This document shows positions 1-12,000 of a stretch of 64,000 bases of DNA, piece by piece (positions within the stretch are counted from its first letter, which is position 1; each line of letters begins with the position of its first letter). Origin of the DNA: Opisthocomus hoazin (Eukaryota > Chordata > Aves > Opisthocomiformes > Opisthocomidae). The notes below the pieces were generated by a model. It did no database searches. It saw nothing but the letters and a program-made list of their open reading frames with translations, and was not told where the DNA came from. The stretch spans positions 11,180,823-11,244,822 of the forward strand of contig NC_134420.1 of assembly GCF_030867145.1 (NCBI RefSeq), given 5' to 3'. The translations under genes and the position numbers were made by a program.

Positions 1-1379
1 ACCAATTTAAGTTTTGAAGAGAAGAAAACAAAGATAAATAAAGTCAAGAGCCAAAATATCCCCATCCAAATTAAAGAGAAACCGCGAGGGGGAGAAATCC
101 CTGTCACGGACTGGAGGAAAATAAAGATTACGTGCGCCGACTGGACCCCATCGGCCGCACTAGCGTTCCCGGTCCGGGTGACGGACGGGGGACAGAGGGT
201 CCACACACCGATAAACCCTAAGGACATACAAGTGATTGTTAAGGCAATCGCAGATAAAGGCCTTAATTCTGCCATTGTCTCCGCCCTCATAGATGGTGTC
301 TTCGGGGGAGACTATATGCTCCCGTTCGATATAAAACAAACTTGTAGATTGATCTTTGACGGGGCAGGGATGATCGTTTTTAAACAAGAATGGGAGGACA
401 TCTGTGCGAGGCAATTGGCCCATGTAACTGGGGCAGACCATCCACTGCATGGCTCCAGCCTGCAGCGGTTAATGGGCACAGATCCCACAATGATTACTCC
501 CCAGGCACAAGCCCAGGGCCTGCGGGCCCATGAAGTCATTACAACTACTCGTGCGGCCAGAGAAGCTATTCGCATAGCCTCTAGAGTCATTGCCAAACCA
601 TCGCCATGGTCCACAATTAAGCAAAGTGAAAGTGAGAATTTCACAACATTTGTGGATCGTCTCCAAGCAGCGGTCGATTCATCAGCCTTGCCTGTGGAGG
701 CAAAAGGCCCGGTCGTAGCAGAATGTTTACGTCAGCAGTGTAATTCGACAACCAAAGAAATCCTGCGATCACTATCAGCGGGGTCGAGTATCGCAGACAT
801 GATTAAGCATGTCGCGAAGGAAGATCATCTAACCCCGATCCAGGTGGCTGTTTGCACCATACTAGCCAGAATAAAACTAATGAAAACTGTGAGTTTTTGT
901 TCACAGGACCAGATCATCGGACACCCCCATAACCCACACACCCTGACGACAAAAGAAGATGACAAGTCAGCAAACGTTCTGTCCAAGCCTGGAAGTTCCT
1001 CACTATCAGAAGTTGTGTTACAAAAAAGGAGGGGAATGGATATTCTTTTCTTGCGACAGGGAGGCCTCTGCGCTGCATTAGGGGAAGAGTGCTGTTTTTA
1101 TGCTGATCACACTGGAGTAGTCAGAGATACCATGGCCAAACTTAGAGAAGGACTAGAAAAAGAAAAAGAGACAAAGAAGCCCAACAAGGATGGTTTGAAT
1201 CGTGGTTTAACCATTCGCCATGGTTAACCACCCTGATATCCACCTTGATAGGGCCGATCGCGATGATCGTAATGACACTAATTTTTGGACCCTGCATACT
1301 GAACAAGATAGTGTCATTCGTCAAGAGTCGGCTAGAGAAAGTTAACATCATGTTCGTAGAACACCAACAACTGCTTTAA
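1..1379 (+). pseudogene. Endogenous retrovirus remnant: Gag capsid fused in frame to Env transmembrane subunit, frameshifted near its end
   Basis: A frame is open from base 1 to a stop at 1225-1227 (408 codons, start off-window). The first about 270 codons resemble a retroviral capsid of alpha/beta type: an N-terminal helical domain, then a major-homology-like segment near 625-665 with the spaced E..F..F..RL pattern. From about 1010 the same frame becomes a gammaretroviral-type transmembrane Env ectodomain: an LQxRRGxD-like immunosuppressive-region motif, then a C-x6-CC motif near 1060-1090. Nucleocapsid, protease, polymerase and surface Env are missing, so a large internal deletion joins the two parts somewhere between about 850 and 1010. 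After about 1170 the Env frame is lost by a frameshift. The hydrophobic membrane-spanning segment and tail lie in another frame, ending with TAA at 1377-1379. Family assignment rests on motif reading only. Confidence 0.8.
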
Positions 1380-1741
1380 AAATGTACCTACCCAGTGTTA
1401 TCCTCAATCGTCCCTAAAAGTTACCTCAACTTCTACCCGTTTACTGTGCCTTATGTTTTCTATTCAAGTTTATAGCGTATACTTTTTAACACTACTGTAC
1501 AATATAGAATAAGAATAACAATAGAATTTTTAAGATTATATTTTAGCTAATTTACAAATGCATTTGTCTAAGGTACCTTATCTTTGTAATCGTAAGATTT
1601 TAATATTTACATTTTTTAAATTGTAGTTAAGGTTAAGTAAGGTTAAGTCTGGCCAGATATTAAGTTTAAGTCTTAAGGTTAAGTATTAACACTTTTATAT
1701 TTTATATTAACCTATTTAGTTAAGCATAAGGAGGGGGAAAA
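1380..1741 (+). other. 3' noncoding part of the endogenous retrovirus, with polypurine tract
   Basis: AT-rich sequence between the Env stop and the LTR. It holds a cluster of GTTAAG-like hexamers at about 1620-1690 with no known role. It ends in a purine run (AAGGAGGGGGAAA, about 1728-1740) directly before the LTR, where a plus-strand primer would be expected. No reading frame of note. Confidence 0.6.
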
Positions 1742-2004
1742 TGTGGATAGTTAGGGCCTGGCAGTCGGAAGATGTCGTGCTGTACAGAAAGGTAGGCCCC
1801 CCCCTCCTCTCCTGATAACCAGTAGCGTTTAGCCCATAGGTGTAAGCAGACGGAAGTGACGCTGTAAACCTAAGCTATATAATACTGTGCTACCCGTCAA
1901 TAAACGCCATTTGCTGTCCACCACATTGGTGTCTGCGAGCTGATGGCCCGAGCGGCCTGGGGTTGGTCGCCGTGCCGTTCCTGAACCAGGTCGCCACGCC
2001 AACA
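1742..2004 (+). mobile_element. 3' LTR of the endogenous retrovirus
   Basis: It begins with TGTGG right after the polypurine tract. A TATA box (TATATAA, 1876-1882) is followed by a polyadenylation signal (AATAAA, 1899-1904), the close spacing typical of short avian retroviral LTRs. The right end is set at a CA (about 2003-2004) but could be some 20 bp away, since no target duplication can be read with the other end off-window. About 260 bp long. The 5' LTR is not in the window, so whether the copy was once complete cannot be told. Confidence 0.65.
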
Positions 2005-3059
2005 AAGGCAACACCCAGCAAGCTAACAGAGACACATGTGTCAGAAGCAAGCAGAGTGGAGACATTTAGCTTAAGCTATAATATCTTACACACCACATGG
2101 CAAGCTGAAAAAGCCGTATCTCTCATCACCCAGCTAATTAGTTTGAGTGCAGTGCCCTGAGGATGTGGTGATACTGATTCCAGTTCTGGGGTTAGCACAG
2201 CCAACTGGGCTACCTGATATCTCAGCAGTCTGGAATAGACACACTTACAGTTACCTTATTAGGGACACTGGCCTAATTATCACAATTTTTTACTCAGTCA
2301 AAGGAATATCTTTTATCTGGAAGTCTGAAAAATCTTAACACTTTTGACCATTTTTAGCTGTAAATGCTGCAGCAAAAATAATCAGGAGTTGAACTCCCAA
2401 AAAGCCTGTGCTTTGAACAAAGTTTCATATTCTCCTCAATATGACAGAATCTAGAAAAAATTAGATGACAAAGTTAGCTCTTTTGTCATACTGGAACTAA
2501 GAAATGGTGCTAGGCTTTCCCCACTGATCAAACTTGCTGCCTTCTGGACATACAGAGGGTTCGGCTGATTCTCACTCTTTCTATCTATGTGTAGATCGAC
2601 AGGCTGGGAATGCCTTTGGGCTCATAACTACAGATGTGAGTTCTAGCTCTATCCTGACTCCACATCAGGGTGTGACTTGACTATACAACATCACTTCTGT
2701 CCTTTTCTCTTGTGCCTTGGTTTACATGGGAGTAAAATCAGGGGCTGTGCATTAGAAGGAGGCTGCAGCGCTCATTAACTGTCTGTGCAGTCAGGGGACA
2801 GTGACTCCGAAGAGCACCACAGTGCACATCATCAATATAGACTTTTGAAACAGTCTCCACGGCTCTTCCCTCACATTTCTTTTAAAGTTTTTCTTCCTAC
2901 AGAGAAGCTCTTTTCTATAATTTTTTACTAATTTCCAGTTTTCCAGAACAGTTATGAAAGCCTATTTCCAGTCCTCATGCACCCAAAAGTTGTACAAAGA
3001 TGTAAAGGGAAAAATCTTCTTTTATTCTCTTCCCTTGTCTATTCATATGTGTGAATTCC
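2005..3059. other. Unique intergenic sequence, no gene seen
   Basis: About 1 kb with no open frame of substance, no RNA gene and no repeat that I recognise. The short frames at 1963-2338 lack any family resemblance. Confidence 0.5.
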
Positions 3060-3985
3060 CTAGTTATTCATATGTTCATATGATAAGGCAAATGGTGGGA
3101 CTGTGTTTCCACCCCTGGGGCGGTTGATTCCAGGTGTGCTGGACAACCCTCCATGTGAAAGCAAACTGTGGCCTGCACTCTGCCACCAACGGGACTGAGA
3201 GGAACGCATGAGCGATATCGGTGGTGGCATAACACCTGGCTGCCTTTGACTCCCGTTCATATGGAAACTCTAGCATGTCCAGCACAGCAGCACTCAGCAG
3301 CAGCGTGACTTGATTCAAGCCACAATAGTCTACCGCTAGTCTCCACTCTCCATTAGACTTTCACACTGGCCGTATGCGACTGTTCAAGGGAGAGTGAGTC
3401 CTGCTGATCACTCCTTGGCTTTCCAGCCAAGGATCAGCTTATGGACGGGGATCAGGGAGTCTCGGTTGGTGCAACATTGCCGCCGATGCACCATTGTGGT
3501 AGCGATTGGCACCTGTTCTTCTTAGACCCTCAGCAACCCCACAACAGAAGGGGCCTCTGAGACACCAGGCAAGGTAGACAGCTGTTTAATTTTCTTCATC
3601 TCCAAGGCAGCTGTACCATAAGCCAACTGGTACCCTTTTGGGTCCTGCAGATATCCTCTCCTGAGGCAGTCTGTGCCGAGGATGCATGGAGCCTCGAGGC
3701 CAGTCACAATGCGCTGCTTTTGCCACTCATTCCCAGTTAGGCTCACTTCATCTTCCAGTGCAGTTAGCTGTTGGGATACCCCTGTCACTCCAGAAATACA
3801 GAGGGGTGCTGCCCTTTATAGCTTGATAGCATTAGGGTACACTGTGTACTGGTGTCCACTATTGCTTTATACTCTTGTGGATCTGACAACGTGCCAGGCG
3901 ATTGAATCCACATGGTACAGTAAACCCAGCTGTGCCTTTACTCGACCTGGCTGGAGGCAAGGCCCCTCTAATCCTCCTCATTGTG
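3060..3985 (-). pseudogene. ERVL-like protease and partial reverse transcriptase, degraded
   Basis: Read on the - strand, bases 3985 to about 3522 match a retroviral aspartic protease region. The active-site triad reads D-T-S rather than D-T-G near 3845, and a downstream segment has the ILGTD signature near 3675. Bases 3520-3076 then hold the first part of a reverse transcriptase: a W-R-L-x-V-D-Y-like segment, a T-T-D-I-A-H-A-F segment (the first catalytic Asp block, near 3215-3200), and a Q-G-W-K-H-S-P segment near 3105. There are in-frame stops and frameshifts. The Y-x-D-D catalytic block, RNase H and integrase are absent, so the element is truncated at about 3070. The sequence style is that of class III (ERVL-type) avian elements; this is a motif-based call. 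It is not functional. Confidence 0.75.
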
Positions 3986-4540
3986 TTCATAGAATCATAG
4001 AATGGTTTGGGTTGGAAGGAACCTTAAAGATTATCTGGTTCCAAACCCCTTGCCATGGGTAGGGACGCCTTCCACTAGACCAGGTGGCTCAGAGCTCCAT
4101 CCAACCTGACGTGGAACACTTCCAGGGAGGGGGCATCCACAACTTCTCTGGGCAACCTATTCCAGTGTTTCACCACCCTCATGGTGAAGAATTTCTTCCC
4201 AATATCTAATCTCAATCTGCCCCCTTTTAGTTTACAGCCATTCCCCCTTGTCCTATCACTACATACCCTTGTTAAAAGTCCCTCTCCATCCCTCCTGTAG
4301 GCCCCCTTCAGGTACTGGAAGGCTGCTATAAGGTCACCCCAGAGCCTTCTCATCCCCAGGCTGAACAGCCCCAACTCTTTTAGCCTGTCCTCGTAGGAGA
4401 GATACTCCAGCCCTCTGATTATCTTCGTGGCCCTCCTCTGGACCCACTACAACACATCCATGTCCTTCTTATGTTGGGGGCCCCAGTGCTGGACGCAGTT
4501 ACTCCAGGTGGGGTCTCACGAGAGTGGAGTAAAGAGTAGA
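3986..4540 (-). mobile_element. CR1 LINE fragment, 5'-truncated
   Basis: The 3' end (left side here) shows the avian CR1 terminal pattern of TCATAGAATCATAGAATGG, followed by the 3' UTR and the last part of the reverse-transcriptase frame, whose reverse-strand reading gives [13 protein letters not shown] and LVRPHLE. Only the last about 550 bp are present. It lies between the protease part (left) and the 5' internal part (right) of an ERVL-like provirus on the same strand, which suggests it inserted into that provirus. Confidence 0.88.
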
Positions 4541-5480
4541 GTAAAAGTAAAATTCGTTACTCACTTTGTATAAAAATTTCTTAGAAGTCTCTTTAAGAGG
4601 ATCAGAATTTAAGATCAGGCCTTCTACTCTGTCTGGGAAATGCCCACCTGAAACTGGAGCGGATACCTTTCCCTCACACCTGGCAGAAGTCACCTCCAGA
4701 GGCTGAGGGCTTGTGTCGTTTTTCCGATTGCCTGGTCAATGCCCCCTTCCATAGACAGGGATCCCAGCTGCTTGCACTCCCTGTCCCCTAATTCCAAGCC
4801 ACTGGCCCTGTTATTCCAACATCAGAGCAGCCAGGTAACAGTGTGTGCACTTGGATGGCAGATGAAATCTTATCGCATTTCTCGCAGCTCACTCTGGGAT
4901 ATAGATTGGGTGATTATCTCTGGTTCTGCTTCTTCCTCTTTTTCTCCTGACGGCCGTGGTTCATCATCCTCCCCGACGAGGCAAACTGATTTTTTTTTTG
5001 TGTATTTCTGCCTCTGTACAGGGGCGATGACACTGGCACAGGTTGGATTTCTGGTTCAGCTTCAGGGCCTGTCACCAGGCTTGGAGCAGCCGCAGCACCT
5101 GCCGTCTGTTCTCCCTCTCTTCCCCCAGGGGTTCTGCACAACATCAAGCAGTGTTTGGTAGATACCGGCCAGGGCCCAGCACAGTCTGGTAAGTCATGCC
5201 TCTTTGGAATAGCCACAGCATTTTGCTTTCAAATATTCTATTTGCTTTTTTAGGCTTCTGTCGTTGTTTGGGAGTGAAGTTCCAAAGCACTGGAAGTGAG
5301 AATTTCTCTAGACACCTGCCCGTATTCTCCCACATGCCATGCCACCCATGACTACCCAGCCTTGGAGCAGATCTCTGGGTGGTATTCTTAAAATAATTTT
5401 TAGTGACCCTAAACAAGACCCAAAAGACTTTTGGGAGACACAGCAATAGGAGTATGCTGGCTTGAACATTCCAAGGATAT
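4541..5480 (-). mobile_element. Probable 5' internal (gag-side) region of the ERVL-like provirus
   Basis: This stretch lies between an LTR-like sequence to the right and the protease/RT remnant to the left, on the - strand, which is where leader and gag sequence would be. Fragmentary - strand frames (4499-4693, 4914-5216, 5144-5569) are present, but I do not recognise a definite Gag motif. The call rests mainly on position. It could instead be unrelated unique DNA. Confidence 0.4.
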
Positions 5481-5899
5481 TCAAACTTCTGAAAAGCTGC
5501 TGTGACTAGCCTGAAGGAGAAGAAGGGGGAGAAGGAGCAGGGGAAAGCATACCCTCCTGTCTTTCCCATAGATTAGGTGCAACTATTAATAAATTCTGAG
5601 AGACGGTGCTCAAGATATGGGCCTGACAGCAAATGAAGAGAAAAATAACAACAATAATACCAATAAAACGATTACAAAAAGCGAGTGATACATAATGCAA
5701 TTTTCTCACGGTACGAAAGCGATGCCCAGCCAGTTCCCAAGCAGCGATTCCCCTTTTCTGGCCAGCTCCCCTAGTGATATACTGAGCATGATGTCATATG
5801 TTATCGCATATACCTTTGCCTAGTTTGGATCAGCCATCCTGGCTGAGTCCCCTCTCAGCTTCCTGTGAAAATTAAGTCTGTCCCAGCCAAACTCAGGAC
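5481..5899 (-). mobile_element. Diverged ERV LTR (5' LTR of the - strand provirus)
   Basis: Read on the - strand from 5899, the sequence begins with TCCTGAGTTTGGCTGGGACAG and a following TTAATTTTC. This closely resembles the start of the well-preserved solo LTR at 42083 (TGTCCTGGGTTTGGCCAGG). It then has a GGGAACTGGCTGGGCATCG block and a T-rich stretch typical of the R/U5 side. CpG sites are few, consistent with age. The left boundary is uncertain by about 50 bp. Confidence 0.65.
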
Positions 5900-7702
5900 T
5901 ATATAGGACCATCTTTTCAATATGAAAGAACTTTTTAGCCCTACTGTAATGCAAAAGACTTTGAGCTTATGTTACAAGGCTTCAGCTTTTCCAGGCTTAG
6001 AAACAGTTGGATTTTTTTTTTTTTTTTTTGGATTTCACATGTCATGTGCAACATATGGTTTCACCCATGTTCTCTTTCATCTACCTCTTTAATCTTCTTC
6101 TGGGGAAACTTGCAGTTACTCTTTGTCATAGCCACCACAGTATTTCTTTATGAGTGTTCTTTGTTTCCATCCAGTCAAAGGTGCTACTGCTTGTTGTTTT
6201 CATGTTACTTCTTGGCAGGTTAATCTTGCTTGTAATTTATGTCTGGGGCCATATCCTAATTCTTCATCAAATGCATTTGGTTTTGGGGTTCTGCAAGGAT
6301 TTATACTATAGCAGGGCATTCATTTTACAAGGACTGTTTTGCTTGTCCTAGCTGTAATAACCCTTTTCTTGTGTCCCTGGTGTATTAGTGGCTAGCTTTT
6401 ATACTGCAGATCTCAGTGTAGTCAAGGTTACGATATTTTATTTGTTCAGCCTTATCCTTTAGTAGAGAGTCAGCCTCACTTTGCAATATTCACCAGATTA
6501 CCAACCCTTACAACTTCAGTTACTCCAGTTTCTGAAGGAATCTTTCTGTACACATTAGCAACCTCAGTCCTTTCCTGAGCTGCTATCTCCAGTTTCTCTG
6601 GGATGTTATATTATTTAGGAGTTGCGTGTTTCTGTCTGAATTTCATAGTTTCATACTTTCTTTAATAAGTGCTGCAGGCTGATTATTGCAGACATACTCC
6701 TCTAGTTCTTCAGACACATTTACCATACCCTGGAGCTTTCTCCAGAATACTTTATTTTTTATAAAGCCACTTCATTTGCAGTTCCTGAACCTTTTTCGAT
6801 TGTGGTTTCCTTGTGACTGGCAATACGGTGCTTCTAGGATTCAGAGTCTGTCTTTTTTATTCCCAAGTTAGGCTATTTCTACTGCCTAGGCAGTGGTGGA
6901 AGACTTGTGCTCAGATGCCATTTAAAGTTATATAATCCCAGCTGAATGTTGAAGAGTTCATCTTTCAAGTAATAAAATATTCATTTGTTCCCACTGACAT
7001 TTTAAAACACATTAAAGAAGCATTTATGCTGATTTTCCCATTGTTATATCTTGTATTTAGAAAACTCACATCTGGATGATAGTTAAGCTGATGGCTTCTT
7101 CTGAAACTTTCACAGTGATGGCTCACCTGTGTGAAATGAATATGGCAACAGAAAATGCTGTGTTTTGAAAATAGATGCAATAAAGATCACTTAATTTGAA
7201 AATATACGAGTATTGTTGAAATACTTCAGATCACTATTCATGTTAAATAAAGCAGTCCTTCCTTAAAATAGAGGATGTTGCTCTTTGAGTGTGATAGATC
7301 TCTCAGAAAGCTGTTACTTGCCACACTTCTGGTAACTATGAAAGACATAATCTTCGGTGAAACCAGTAATTGTTTATATAAATATTTCATTTAAAATATT
7401 CATCACTGCTGGAGTTCTGTAGACGGAAAATATTTTTCTAGTAATTCTTACAAAACAATGGCCCAATAAAATATTTGGTCTCATTTTTTTGTAAATCCAT
7501 GGAGCTTTTCATCAAGGAAAGTTAGAAAGATGTCACAGGCCAGTATATTCTTCAGCCATGGCTGCGTGTTAGAATTGGTGTTGCTCACAGTGAGGGAAGT
7601 GTCAAGAAGTTAAGGCTGATTCTAGGTGAAAGGAAGAAAAATTCTCCCCCTCAAAAAGATATTCTCAGTGTTGCCAGGTACAAAAGGGAGGTAGAATTAC
7701 AG
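5900..7702. other. Unique intergenic sequence, no gene seen
   Basis: About 1.8 kb of AT-rich sequence with an 18-base T run at 6012-6029. No frame over about 85 codons and no motif recognised in any of them. Confidence 0.5.
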
Positions 7703-9037
7703 ATTCGTAGAATCATACAATCATTGAGGTTGGAAAAGACCTCTAAGATCATCAAGTCCAAACATCAACCCAACATCACCATGCTTGCTAAACCATGTCC
7801 CAAAGTGCCACATGTACACATTTTTTAAACACCTCCAGGCATGGTGACTCTACCACTTCCCTGGGCAGCCTGTTCCAATGCTTTACAACTCTTCCAGTAA
7901 AGACATTTTTCCTAATATCCAATCTAAACCTCCCCTGATGGAACTTGAGGCCATTGCCTCTCATCCTATTGCTAGTTGCTTGAGAGAAGAGACCAACACC
8001 TGCCTCGCTACAACCTGCTTTCAGGTAGTTGTAGAGAGCAATAAGGTCTCCCCTCAGCCTCCTCTTCTCCAGACTAAGCAACCCCAGTTCCCTCAGCCGC
8101 TCCTTAGAAGACTTCTTCTCTAGACCCTTCACCGGCTTCATTGTCCTTCTCTGGACGCGCTCCAGCACCTCAATGTCCTTCTTGTAGTGAGGGGCCCAAA
8201 ATTGCACACCGTATTCGAGGTGCGGCCTCCCCAGTGCCGAGTACAGGGGCACGATCACCTCCCTGCTCCTGCTGGCCACACTGTTCCTGATACAAGCCAG
8301 GATGCTGTTGGCCTTCTTGGCCACCTGGGCACACTGCTGGCTCATGTTCAGCTGGCTGTCAACCAGCACTCCCAGGTCCTTTTCTGCCTTGCAGCTTTCT
8401 AGCCACTCTTCCCCAAGCCTGTGGCATTGCATGGGGTTGTTGTGATCCGAGGGCAGGACCCAGCACTTGGCCTTGTTGAACCTCATGCAGTTCACCCTGG
8501 CCCATCAATCCAGCCTGTCCAGATCCCTCTGCAGAGCCTTCCTACCCTTGAGCAGATTGACACTCCCACCCAATTTGGTGTCATCTTACTGAGGCAGCAC
8601 TCAATCCCCTCATCCAGATCATTGATAACGGTATTAAACAAGACTGGCCTCAAAACTGAGCCCTGGGGAACACCACTCGTGACTGGCTGCCAACCATTCG
8701 CCATCACTCTCTGGGCTCGGCCATCCAGCCAGTTTTTCACTCAGTGAAGTGTACGCCTGTCTAAGCCATCAGCTTCTCTAGGAGAATGCTGTGGGAAACA
8801 GTGTGAAAGGCCTTACAAAAGTCCAGGTAGACAACATCCACAGCCTCTCTGTCATCCACTAGGCGGGTCACCTGGTCATAGAAGGAGATCAGGCTGGTCA
8901 AGCAGGACCTGCATTTCGTGAACTCGTGCTGGCTGGACCTGATCCTCTGGTTGTCCTTCACATGCCCAGTGAGCGCACTCAAGATGAACCGCTTCATAAT
9001 CTTCCCCAGCACCAAGGTCAGGCTGGCAGGCCTGTAG
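7703..9037 (-). mobile_element. CR1 LINE copy A, 5'-truncated, defective
   Basis: The left end carries the CR1 3' terminus (AGAATCATACAATCATTGAGG) and 3' UTR. Reading leftward on the - strand, the C-terminal half of the reverse-transcriptase ORF is broken into pieces: 9015-8761, 8740-8492 and 8495-7788 (235 codons). The VVYLDFCKAF block (first catalytic Asp) and the [10 protein letters not shown] block are readable. The FADD block is destroyed: a deletion of about 7 bases shifts the frame where [11 protein letters not shown] should stand, near 8580-8595. The copy stops at 9037, so the endonuclease and the start of RT are missing. Its 7788-9037 part is repeated in inverted orientation at 15608-16857. 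Confidence 0.92.
7788..9037 (-). repeat. Inverted repeat arm A (1,250 bp)
   Basis: The reverse complement of this segment matches 15608-16857 without gaps and with about four mismatches by eye: G/C and C/T near the 9037 end, C/T at about 7980, and T/C at about 7805. Matching stops abruptly at both ends. The arms are about 6.6 kb apart. Confidence 0.9.
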
Positions 9038-12000
9038 GTCCCCAGATAAGCGGATATTCATGTAACATTGGCACAGAGTACCCTGGGGAGATCAATTGTT
9101 GTAGTAAGCTCGAAACAATAAAAGAGCCTAGAAAGGTGCTGAAACTTGTTATTTTTGTAGATATTCTGGTTGTTGCGTGACGATAAGGAAGTTTTTGGTT
9201 CACAGAATGTTTCCTCTTTAGCTAAAGTTGTTCTGTGATGGAAGAAGTGACACAGTTAGGGAGGACTCAGATTCTTGTTTTTCCTCATAGGCTAAAATGC
9301 AAAAAGATAAGAGTAAACTGACTACTTCTGCCAGGAGGAAAAAAAAGAAATATCAAAACTGATTCAGAAAGGATCCTATATGCCATATCCAAAGCCATGT
9401 TCCAGAGTCCAAACTGAAGATAACAGAGAAAGCCAACTGCATGTTTGGAACTCCAGTGAGTGAGATTTGCTTATTGTATGCTAGAACTCAGCACTTACCT
9501 TTGGAAACCTCTTTTCTTATTAAGAGCTAAGGGCGTAATTTCATAACTCAAAGGATGATGGCATGTGGCATTCAGGTTTCCTCTGTAGAGTGTAGATCAA
9601 AGCAAATCTCATCTCAGCCTTCAGATGTTCATTTAGAAGCAGTAAGAGTTGTGATGATTTAGCATGGAGCTACACTAGCATTGAACTTCAGATTAGGCAT
9701 GCACTTCCAAAGTAAATATCCTGATCCTCTCCAGTTATTAGGCTTTGGTTCCTGCAGGAAAGCAACCTGAAAATAGAAATTTGCCCTGGGAGTCCTCCTA
9801 ATGTGCCCCAACAACTAATTCAGCTGACAGCACTGGAGTTAGTCTGGAGTAATCCCCCCAAGACACATAGAGAATGAAATCAGATCCACAGAATCAACTG
9901 ATTTACTTTACAGATCCATTCTTGCTGTTCCATGGCACTTGCTAATACAAACAAAGCCATGGTCACAGACATCTGTGTGTGTGTGTGTTTCTGTCTATGT
10001 ATAATCACACTTGCCATGTCTACTCATCAAATAGTACACATAAGAAAAAGCATAAGATTCCTTTTTAGGGTGTTTTGGTTTGCACACATTGCAAACATTG
10101 GCTTCATTGTGGATATTTAAACAAACCAATTTCATTGTGGATGTTTCTACAAGGATGAAATGTTTCTTCTAGGCATTAAGAAAAAAAGAACTTGGGGAAA
10201 TTGGTGTTACAAAAGGAATGACACATGAACAGGACTAGAAATTGTATTCTTTTAACTGATCCATTCTGCACGAAAGCAAATAGCATGCAGCGGCTGTAGT
10301 TTCAGTGAGACTCCATACTCCGGATATGTGATAATTATTTGGGCTTGCAAAATCACAGGCTCCTGTAGGTTTTTATGGTTCTCTCTTCAATGATTCTGCA
10401 TCACAGGCAGAAAAGCAGAGCTGATCCAGTTGCTGTGCAAATGGGCTGTGCTCTGCAAGCCTGAGACAAGATCACACGTTGAGGAGAGTGCACTTCATTC
10501 CAATGGCCAGGACATATCTGCTTGCAAATATTTATCCTTACTATAGTATATTTGGTTCCTTGGACTCAACAACATTTATACAGAAATTAGATTACTACTT
10601 CAGTTTTACTGATAGAGAAACTGAGGTGCAGAAAAGTTACCTGACTTGCTGAAGGCTAAACAGCCTGCCAAGGTTAAGAATAAGATTCAGCCTCCTAAAT
10701 GCACAGTCGCTGCTTTTCTTTCTAAGCCAAACTGCATCCAACTCTTCCTTACATACATATAAAAGTATTATAGTGTTAGATTTATTTAATGGCTTCAGCA
10801 AATGTAGCCATGACTACTGAAAAGCTGAGTACATGGAAAAGCTGCTGCTGAAAGTCCTACAGCCTTGGAGAGAAGATGCATGCAGAAGAAAGAAATATGT
10901 ATAGCATACTTACGAATCTTCCCAGATAGAGTCATGCAGCCTGTTGTGCCCTGCAGATATTACAGTGCACCTGCAATGGAAATGTTGGTCTATATTTTCA
11001 GTTATATTTGTTCTGATGCACAACTAGGATTGTAAGGATATAGCTTGCTTTACATTTATCTTAGTTCTCCTGTATATGGGGTTAGCACATGGCCCAACAG
11101 TAGCCCTAATGACATTAGAGGAGGTCTGCAAGCAAAATGGATGCATCTACAGTCATAGCTTTAAACCTCACTTTTTTGATCATACCTCCCCCTAAAATTA
11201 TACAAGATGAAGATTAATTTGAAGTACAGTAACTTAACTGATTATCTTTGTCACACTGGACTTATGTGTGCTGAGTGCACACTCAGCATTTTAATGTACG
11301 ACTTAAAATCTAAGGACTCTTCTGCAGAGATGGTGAAGCATCTGAGTTGGTTCTGCTCTGTGTGTCCAAAACTGACCCTGCATGTCCTCTCATACAAGAT
11401 GTGTATTCTTCTTTTGTTGGCCTCAGTCTGAAAGGTGACTCTTTCTGAAAACATTTGCTTTCTCCCACTGAACAGTGAGAGTGCTGCTCACGTTTTTGTC
11501 CAGAGAGCAGAAAAGTAGCTGGAATGTCAGTTTTCTTTAATTCATTTTGCTCTGTCCAGTTTATTGTTGATAAGAAGTTGTATACCTGATAGAGCCATCC
11601 ATATAAAGGACTACTGTAAGTCCTATTCATGAATGTGGTAGTCACAAGCAGAGCAAAGCATGTTGTGGATTGTTACTGAAGACAAAACTCAATATTAATG
11701 ACAATAAATGATGCTCTGTACTACGTACTGCTTATAGGAAAATAGAACCCAATGAAATGGCTTCCTGAATATTTGTATAAGTCATGCTAAATGCTGAGTA
11801 TTAATGCTATCTTTCTTCAGGACTTTATGAACATCATTCTTAGAAGAGAGAAAAGAAACGTCTTTCCATTCACAAAGATGACTCAGAAAATGTCTACGCA
11901 TATCATATGGCATGCTCATACAACTCTTAGCACGGTTTATAGGCCTCAACTCCTTCTTTCCCACTGACTTTAAATCAACTTGTTAGCCTAACAGAAGTTA

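Noticed and set aside
11310-11645. - strand 111-codon frame in the region between the CR1 copies
   Set aside because: No recognisable family and no supporting signals; length is within chance for this composition.
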